This document shows positions 59,178-64,000 of a DNA stretch of 64,000 nucleotides, in pieces (position 1 is the first letter of the stretch; each line of letters starts with the position of its first letter). The stretch is from an uncultured Chloracidobacterium sp. (GTDB taxonomy: Bacteria > Acidobacteriota > Blastocatellia > Pyrinomonadales > Pyrinomonadaceae). The notes beneath the pieces were generated by a model, which was given only the letters and a program-made list of their open reading frames with translations, searched no databases and was not told the DNA's origin. The translations under genes and the position numbers were made by a program. Location: the NCBI GenBank assembly GCA_937941715.1, contig CALDGX010000232.1, positions 13,352 through 77,351 of the forward strand, in the 5' to 3' direction.

Positions 59178-61511
59178 ATGCAAATAAATATTGAGAAAAT
59201 GATGTACATGAATGACAGAAAAGAGCAGGAGTTTTTCGAGGATGAGGTTCGCCGCATCGCCCGACAATTGTGGCCAGAATCAGAATTTTCTGGAGCGTTG
59301 ATTATTGACGATAGAGAACGGGACGGAGTTTTCCAAACTGATGAGTGTATTCATATTGTCGAAGCGACCGTCTCACGAAAACAGGAAAAAGCAGTAAATG
59401 ACGCTAAAAAGCTCGCCGATCTGGCTAAAAAACTTAGGCAGAAAAACTCCCAAATCCCGGTTCGCTGTTGGTTTGTGACCAAGGATGAACCAACTGCCGA
59501 CCAGAGGACGGTGATTGTAAAACAATTCAAAGAAGTTACACCTCTATCATTCTCACAATTCCAGAATCGTCTCGTTGACGTTTCTACTTACTTGGAAATA
59601 AGAAATCGTTACCCATATGGAAGTGTCAGAGATCCAGTAACTGGAGATGCCCTTGGAGATCTGGAGTATATTCCTCTTGATATCGTCGAAAACAATAGTG
59701 AGCAGCTTTGGAATATTGAATCGATTTCGGACGATTTGATCCACGGAAAACACTTCGTGTTGTTAGGTGATTACGGAGCTGGAAAGAGCATGACGATGCG
59801 AGAGATTAACAAAGCCCTCCGAAAATCGTATTTTGCCGGAACGACGTTTAATTTCCCACTTTATATCAATCTGCGTGATCACATGGGACAAACGGATCCC
59901 GCGGAAATTCTTCATAGGCACGGCACAAGGTTGGGATACTCGAATCCTCATCATCTAGTACGGGCGTGGCGTGCTGGATACACCATATTGCTCCTCGACG
60001 GCTTCGACGAAGTTGCCACAGTCGGAATTCAAGGAATATGGAAACGCTTACAGGATATTCGATATCGATCCATGGAGGCTGTTCGCGGATTTATTGACGG
60101 CCAGCCTCAAAACTGTGGACTTATCGTTGCCGGACGTGCTCACTACTTCGATTCGGAGAGCGAACGAAGGCGTTCTTTGGGCCAAACACGAAATACTATC
60201 GAGCTCACGTTGAATGAGTTTAATGAGGTGCAAATACGACGCTATCTGTCAAAACAGGGGCTCGACGGCAGAATCCCTAGCTGGATGCCTTCGAGACCAT
60301 TGCTGGTCGGCTATTTAGCCGCATCTGGAACCCTAAAAGATATCGAAAACAGTAGTGGAATTGATATTAAACAAACTATATCCGATCCGGCCGTTGGGTG
60401 GAATCTAATTCTTGATCGTATCTGTAATCGAGAGGCCCGAATTGAGGCTGGAATTGATGGTCAGACAATACGTCAGATTTTGGAGCGGCTAGCTACATAC
60501 TGTCGCCGTAGCCAGAACGGACTCGGCCCCATTCGAGCAGATCAGCTAACATCAGCTTTCGCAGAAGTATGTGGCTACGAACCGGATGACAAAGGGTTGC
60601 TCCTACTACAACGGTTGCCGGGACTCGGAATCGAGAGGGCAGACGAAGGAACACGAATCTTCTTAGATGGAGAATTGGCTGATGCATGTCGATCTGGCGA
60701 TGTGAGCCGCTACCTGCAGGATCCCTTCAGCAACGATGCCCGAGTCTTCCAGAACGCCGAAAAGGGACTGGATTCTATAGGTGTTGCCCTTACAGTCAAT
60801 AACTCGATCAAATACGGTCTTTCTGAGGGTACATTTGCTGCTGTGATTGAGCAGTTGCGCAAATGCGACGAAATTGACGTCGCATTGGTGGATGTGGTTA
60901 GAGTCGGTATTGAACTTCGATTTGGTTTTTCGTCATCGTTTTTGATTTCAGAGGTGCTGGTTCCACAGCTTGACTTGCAAGAAGGATTGCCAAACTGTTC
61001 GAATATCGAATTTCGCAAGTGCTATTTTGAACACCTGTCGATCGATCCAGACGCGTCAGACAGCTTTCTTCCGCATTTTTCTGATTGTTACTTTGGTCAA
61101 ATTGAAGGGCGTGCCTCTAAGAAAGATCTGCCAAGCGACCGTTTCTCCGAAAATTGCGAAATCGAAATATTTACGGATTCACCAGAAACCACAAAAGCAA
61201 TCTCCCACATGGATCTTCCTCTAGGTGTCCGTGTATTGTTGACAATCCTTCGAAAGGTATACATCCAAACGGTCTCAGGAAGAAAGGAGAATGCCCTTCA
61301 TCGAGGACTAGATCATCACGGGCGACGTCTAGTTCAGCCGATTCTACAATTATTGAAAAGTGAGGGATTTGTATTGTCGTATAAACGCGCCGGTCTTGAT
61401 ATGACGATATGGGCGCCAGATCGCGGAAAGTTATCTAGAGTTAAGCAAATTCTTCATTCTCCGAATTTGTCAAAAGACCCACTTGTCCAAAAAGCGAGTA
61501 AAATTGATTAA
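59178..61511 (+). CDS. NACHT-type STAND NTPase with nuclease-like N-terminus
   Basis: A 777-aa protein. I choose the first ATG (59178); a TTG three codons upstream or ATGs at 59199-59208 are possible and no ribosome binding site decides. The N-terminal about 115 residues (DDRERDGVF... then IHIVEATVSRK and FVTKDEPTADQRTV) look like a PD-(D/E)xK restriction-endonuclease fold with an E-x-T variant. The NACHT core has Walker A GDYGAGKS (197-204) and Walker B LLLDGFDE (271-278). The C-terminal part lacks clear repeats and ends in a winged-helix-like segment (LPLGVRVLLTILRKVY, LLKSEGFVLS). GC is visibly lower than in neighbours. Such proteins are typical antiphage sensors; cleavage of DNA is inferred. 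Confidence 0.8.
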   Translation: MQINIEKMMYMNDRKEQEFFEDEVRRIARQLWPESEFSGALIIDDRERDGVFQTDECIHIVEATVSRKQEKAVNDAKKLADLAKKLRQKNSQIPVRCWFVTKDEPTADQRTVIVKQFKEVTPLSFSQFQNRLVDVSTYLEIRNRYPYGSVRDPVTGDALGDLEYIPLDIVENNSEQLWNIESISDDLIHGKHFVLLGDYGAGKSMTMREINKALRKSYFAGTTFNFPLYINLRDHMGQTDPAEILHRHGTRLGYSNPHHLVRAWRAGYTILLLDGFDEVATVGIQGIWKRLQDIRYRSMEAVRGFIDGQPQNCGLIVAGRAHYFDSESERRRSLGQTRNTIELTLNEFNEVQIRRYLSKQGLDGRIPSWMPSRPLLVGYLAASGTLKDIENSSGIDIKQTISDPAVGWNLILDRICNREARIEAGIDGQTIRQILERLATYCRRSQNGLGPIRADQLTSAFAEVCGYEPDDKGLLLLQRLPGLGIERADEGTRIFLDGELADACRSGDVSRYLQDPFSNDARVFQNAEKGLDSIGVALTVNNSIKYGLSEGTFAAVIEQLRKCDEIDVALVDVVRVGIELRFGFSSSFLISEVLVPQLDLQEGLPNCSNIEFRKCYFEHLSIDPDASDSFLPHFSDCYFGQIEGRASKKDLPSDRFSENCEIEIFTDSPETTKAISHMDLPLGVRVLLTILRKVYIQTVSGRKENALHRGLDHHGRRLVQPILQLLKSEGFVLSYKRAGLDMTIWAPDRGKLSRVKQILHSPNLSKDPLVQKASKID

Positions 61512-61552
61512 TATCAGTCTTAAAATTCGGCCGCCGAAAGCTGAGTAGAAAT

Positions 61553-61574
61553 GCCTCGCCGTTGGCGGCGAGGC
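61553..61574 (+). terminator. Terminator after the NACHT gene
   Basis: GCCTCGCCG (61553-61561), loop TTGG, CGGCGAGGC (61566-61574), then TTTTT. It is a perfect 9-bp stem about 40 bp past the stop and is related in sequence to the hairpin at 58596. Confidence 0.88.
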
Positions 61575-61608
61575 TTTTTACTCTTGACTGTTAGCTATTA
61601 ATTGACAA

Positions 61609-61710
61609 CTATTCAGCCACAGCTATTGATTTGTCTTCATTCTTTTCGTGTTTTAGGCCACCGATATGGACGAGCTTTTTGCCCTTGATGCCGCCCAAAT
61701 CGACGAGCAA
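61609..61710 (-). pseudogene. Possible C-terminal gene remnant
   Basis: On the minus strand a short open stretch of about 33 codons ends at TAG (61609) and reads VDLGGIKGKKLVHIGGLKH followed by an acidic tail. Composition looks coding, but no start with a ribosome binding site and no family is seen, and it is closed upstream by a TGA. It could be the end of a decayed gene. The rest of 61512-61774 holds the terminator above and nothing else I can support. Confidence 0.2.
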
Positions 61711-61774
61711 ACGAAATTTATGGCAGAGTATTAAACTGTAATTTCAATATTCACAATGTGAGGTCGGATTTCGG

Positions 61775-62320
61775 ATGAGAACATTGTTGTTAATAATCGC
61801 ATCGCTAGTTTTGGCAACGTCGGTTTTGGGGCAGGATAATGAGCCGGAATATATCGGTGAAGCGTACTCGCTGAAGGCCGACGGAGCTTTCGTGAAATTG
61901 GAAAAGGAAATCGGTGGATTCTCGTCGGGAGTGTCGTGGTCCTCGAATTCGTGGAATGCACTCAATCTAGAAGTCGCTGGTGGTAGTTCGAGCACGCGAT
62001 TTCCCGCGAATCAACCGCTTCAGCTCGTCATACGGGCCATCGACAATAATTCCGATCCGCTAACGATCGTTAGCATCTACAAGCTGAAGTCCAAAGGTAA
62101 GAAACGAACCGTCCTGCTCAGTACCGATAACTCGGGAACCTTCTTAAAGAGCCGCACCAACTCGAAAGGCTTGATCAAGTTCGAAGGAAAGAAATATGGT
62201 AAGTCGTCATACCTAATAACTCTCAAAGATCTCGAAGCGGGCGAATACGGCATAGTAGTCGCAAACCCAAACACGAGAGATGAGAAAAGAACAGTGGTAT
62301 CGTGCTTCGCTATCGAGTGA
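61775..62320 (+). CDS. Small exported protein of unknown function
   Basis: A 181-aa protein with a signal peptide (MRTLLLIIASLVLATSVLG, cleavage near GQDN). The mature part is a beta-rich domain with Ser/Trp-rich VSWSSNSWNALNLEVAGG and a Lys-rich SKGKKRTVLLST, ending in YGIVVANPN...CFAIE. One Cys only. It has lower GC than the core genes but not as low as the NACHT gene. No family is recognised. It lies between the NACHT gene and the phospholipase-like gene with gaps over 200 bp, so it probably has its own promoter. Confidence 0.65.
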   Translation: MRTLLLIIASLVLATSVLGQDNEPEYIGEAYSLKADGAFVKLEKEIGGFSSGVSWSSNSWNALNLEVAGGSSSTRFPANQPLQLVIRAIDNNSDPLTIVSIYKLKSKGKKRTVLLSTDNSGTFLKSRTNSKGLIKFEGKKYGKSSYLITLKDLEAGEYGIVVANPNTRDEKRTVVSCFAIE

Positions 62321-62523
62321 ACGCCTCCTCATTTATAGGCAAATGGACTCCGCGCGTCACTTGGTAGCTTTCTTGTTGGCTACCTACTATTGACTACCTG
62401 CCACCGATGACCTTCCGCGCCCACATTCATCGCAAGTTTTTGTATGCGCCGGGCCGATTCGTGTAACATAGGCCCGGATCGGGTTTAACACCGACTCTCA
62501 TATTCAAAACACAGGAGAAAACT

Positions 62524-63759
62524 ATGTCAATTTCCCAAACGGCCGGGCGCAGTCGTTACCGCTTGGCGTCGATCGCGGTCTTTGCCGCACTTTTCTTGAT
62601 GGTATCGGTGCCGGCGGTATCGGCGTACGAGGACGATACTCACTTTTGGCTGACCTACTATCTTTCACGCCGGGCGGGCTATACACACGTCCAGTCGACC
62701 CAGATCGCGAGCCTGACGGTCGGCGTCGATTATGACAAGAACACCAAGCCCGCGATGCCGTCGCCCGACAATCTTGGCGACCTTCTAAACCTCTTGAGCA
62801 ATATGCAGCAGGTGCATTCGGCGTTTCACGCGATGCCGTGGAAGGTCGGCGTCAAGCCCGAAAACGAGCCGATGATGCGTTGGGACCCGAACGAGATACC
62901 CGCAAGCTGGCGGCCCGCGGCCAGGGCCGCGGTGGACAAGCGTAAGAACGAGCTCTGGGATCACACATGGAAAATGTGCCAAAATCCAGGGGTCTTTCTG
63001 CACTATCTGCAGGACTCGTTCGCTCACGAAGGGTTTCTGAGCTTTATCGGCCACCAAGGCTACGAGCGGGTCGATTTTCTCGCCAGCGACCCCGCCAAGG
63101 CTCACCGAATGGCCGAATCGACCCTTCGGTACCTGATCGCGTATCGCAACCGCGTCGAAGGTGCATGTCAGCCGGTCGCCGCTCCCGACGCTGACAAGAT
63201 CGACCTGGCAAAATCGCTGCCCGCCGCCACGCTCGCCGATATCCGCCGCGTCGTCGATAAATTTATCAGCGTAAATCCGTCAAAGGGCCGCACCGAAACA
63301 AATATCATGCTCGCGTGGCGATCGCTGCACGATGACGACAAACTCGACGGTGGGCTCCCGAAACGCGACATGGCGCAGGCGATCCTCGGCCGGCTTGAGT
63401 GTGCGGTCGCCCCGGATTCGTACTTTGCCCGAAACGTCGTCGTCGGCGAGTTTGGCTTGTCGGCGAACGACGTACCGCGGATCTGGCTCTACGACCTCGA
63501 CTCGGGCGGCGCGATCAATTCGGGCGTTACCCGCGAGTATTTTGCCTATTTGCCGCAGCGTCCGGTCGACGGGCTCGGGTTTGCCAACGCCCGGACCGAG
63601 GCGGCGAATAAAAAGCTCTTTTGTCCGCGTCCGGCCCAATCGGAGCTCATCGACTGCCTGCCGTTCAAGCTCGTCGGCGACAACGTGGCGTCGATCCCCA
63701 GGTGCCGCGTCAAAAGGGACGAGGCCGACGAAGACATCGGCAAATGCCAGCTCAAATAG
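62524..63759 (+). CDS. Exported protein with phospholipase C-like helical fold
   Basis: A 411-aa exported protein; the signal peptide (about 15-36, LASIAVFAALFLMVSVPAVS-A) is followed directly by YEDDTHFWLTYYLSRRAGYT. The histidine-bearing helices (DDTHFWLTYY, QQVHSAFHAM, FLHYLQDSFAHEGFLSF) resemble zinc-dependent phospholipase C/S1-P1 nuclease-type folds, where such His and Asp residues bind metal; the DUF6765-like group also fits. Catalysis is not proven. AAACACAGGAGAAAACTATG gives a good ribosome binding site. A 132-bp internal part of the gene, covering the signal peptide and first mature residues, is repeated about 1.2 kb downstream at the window's end. Confidence 0.68.
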   Translation: MSISQTAGRSRYRLASIAVFAALFLMVSVPAVSAYEDDTHFWLTYYLSRRAGYTHVQSTQIASLTVGVDYDKNTKPAMPSPDNLGDLLNLLSNMQQVHSAFHAMPWKVGVKPENEPMMRWDPNEIPASWRPAARAAVDKRKNELWDHTWKMCQNPGVFLHYLQDSFAHEGFLSFIGHQGYERVDFLASDPAKAHRMAESTLRYLIAYRNRVEGACQPVAAPDADKIDLAKSLPAATLADIRRVVDKFISVNPSKGRTETNIMLAWRSLHDDDKLDGGLPKRDMAQAILGRLECAVAPDSYFARNVVVGEFGLSANDVPRIWLYDLDSGGAINSGVTREYFAYLPQRPVDGLGFANARTEAANKKLFCPRPAQSELIDCLPFKLVGDNVASIPRCRVKRDEADEDIGKCQLK

Positions 63760-63795
63760 CCTTTGGGAACGGCACGACCCGTCACACCGCAATAG

Positions 63796-64000
63796 AAAAA
63801 GCCCCGCCGATCGCGGTCTTTGCCGCACTTTTCTTGATGGTATCGGTGCCGGCGGTCTCGGCGTACGAGGACGATACGCACTTCTGGCTGACTTATTATC
63901 TTTCTCGTCGGGCGGGCTATACACACGTCCAGTCGACCCCGAAAACCGGCCCAGATCCCTCGGCTACATCGACATCACCGCCGAACCCAAGCCCCCGCCG
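63796..64000 (+). repeat. Mosaic of duplicated fragments at the window's end
   Basis: Three pieces are joined. 63796-63814 equals 58594-58612 (left half of the ATPase terminator, 19 of 19). 63808-63939 equals 62570-62701 of the phospholipase-like gene with 7 differences in 132 bp, all at synonymous third positions in that gene's frame. 63934-64000 equals 58334-58400 of the ATPase 3' end with 7 differences in 67 bp. The joints share CGATCGC and CGACCC. In the ATPase frame the last part still reads RSLGYIDITAEPKPP. An open frame from ATG 63837 runs through the joint but changes frame there, so I do not call it a gene. Confidence 0.85.

Noticed and set aside
63837..64000. Open frame from ATG 63837 as a real gene
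   Set aside because: It starts inside a copied signal-peptide region and changes frame relative to the ATPase piece at the joint, so it is a product of the mosaic; only a longer sequence could revive it.

Overview
The window looks like chromosomal DNA from a high-GC, Gram-negative, heterotrophic bacterium. My best inference is Acidobacteriota, Blastocatellia/Pyrinomonadaceae-like. The reasons are the many exported proteins with FG-GAP (DYDGDGKxD) repeats, an exported cytochrome c resembling the reaction-centre cytochrome subunit, an ECF sigma factor coupled to a Ser/Thr kinase with WD40 repeats, a TonB receptor with a carboxypeptidase-regulatory-like N-terminus, and a compact pilMNOPQ operon. 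No rRNA or marker gene is present that would settle taxonomy.

Layout. 1-0.9 kb: 3' end of a beta-propeller gene. 1.2-10.4 kb: a plus-strand run holding most of reductive pyrimidine and beta-alanine catabolism (PreT, PreA, a beta-ureidopropionase-like amidohydrolase, methylmalonate/malonate-semialdehyde dehydrogenase). These cytosolic enzymes alternate with exported proteins (CpcT-like, cytochrome c, three of unknown function). 10.5-17.4 kb: TPR protein, a GH9 cellulase-deacetylase fusion, and a split ACAD10/11-like pair (phosphotransferase plus acyl-CoA dehydrogenase) with a GNAT gene. 17.5-23.1 kb: type IV pilus operon pilMNOPQ ending in a strong terminator. 23.1-33.7 kb: three minus-strand FG-GAP proteins, two of them tandem M36 (fungalysin) metalloproteases. 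33.9-39.5 kb: DinG-type helicase, QueD, TonB receptor, Ivy-like protein. 39.5-44.4 kb: GNAT, kinase-WD40, ECF sigma factor, lipoprotein. 44.6-47.2 kb: tRNA-Pro(CGG), and rpsU, surE, pcm and a dedA-type gene on the minus strand. 47.3-56.8 kb: HTTM membrane protein with asparagine synthetase, a 1254-aa HEAT-like exported protein, threonine dehydratase-like enzyme, dienelactone hydrolase-like enzyme.

The last 7 kb (56.8-64.0 kb) is accessory in character. It has a heptamer repeat, a direct repeat, a RepA-like AAA ATPase, a 16-copy GACTCGNNN repeat, an AbrB/MazE-type antitoxin remnant, an AT-richer NACHT (STAND) NTPase with a nuclease-like N-terminus (a probable defence gene), and two exported proteins. 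The window ends in a mosaic: a terminator half, an internal piece of the 62.5-kb gene and the 3' end of the 57.2-kb ATPase gene are joined at 6-7 nt of shared sequence. The changes in the copied pieces are nearly all synonymous.

The most noteworthy items are the terminal mosaic, the NACHT-nuclease protein, and the pyrimidine-catabolic genes alternating with exported proteins. All functions are read from sequence motifs only; no database search was run.
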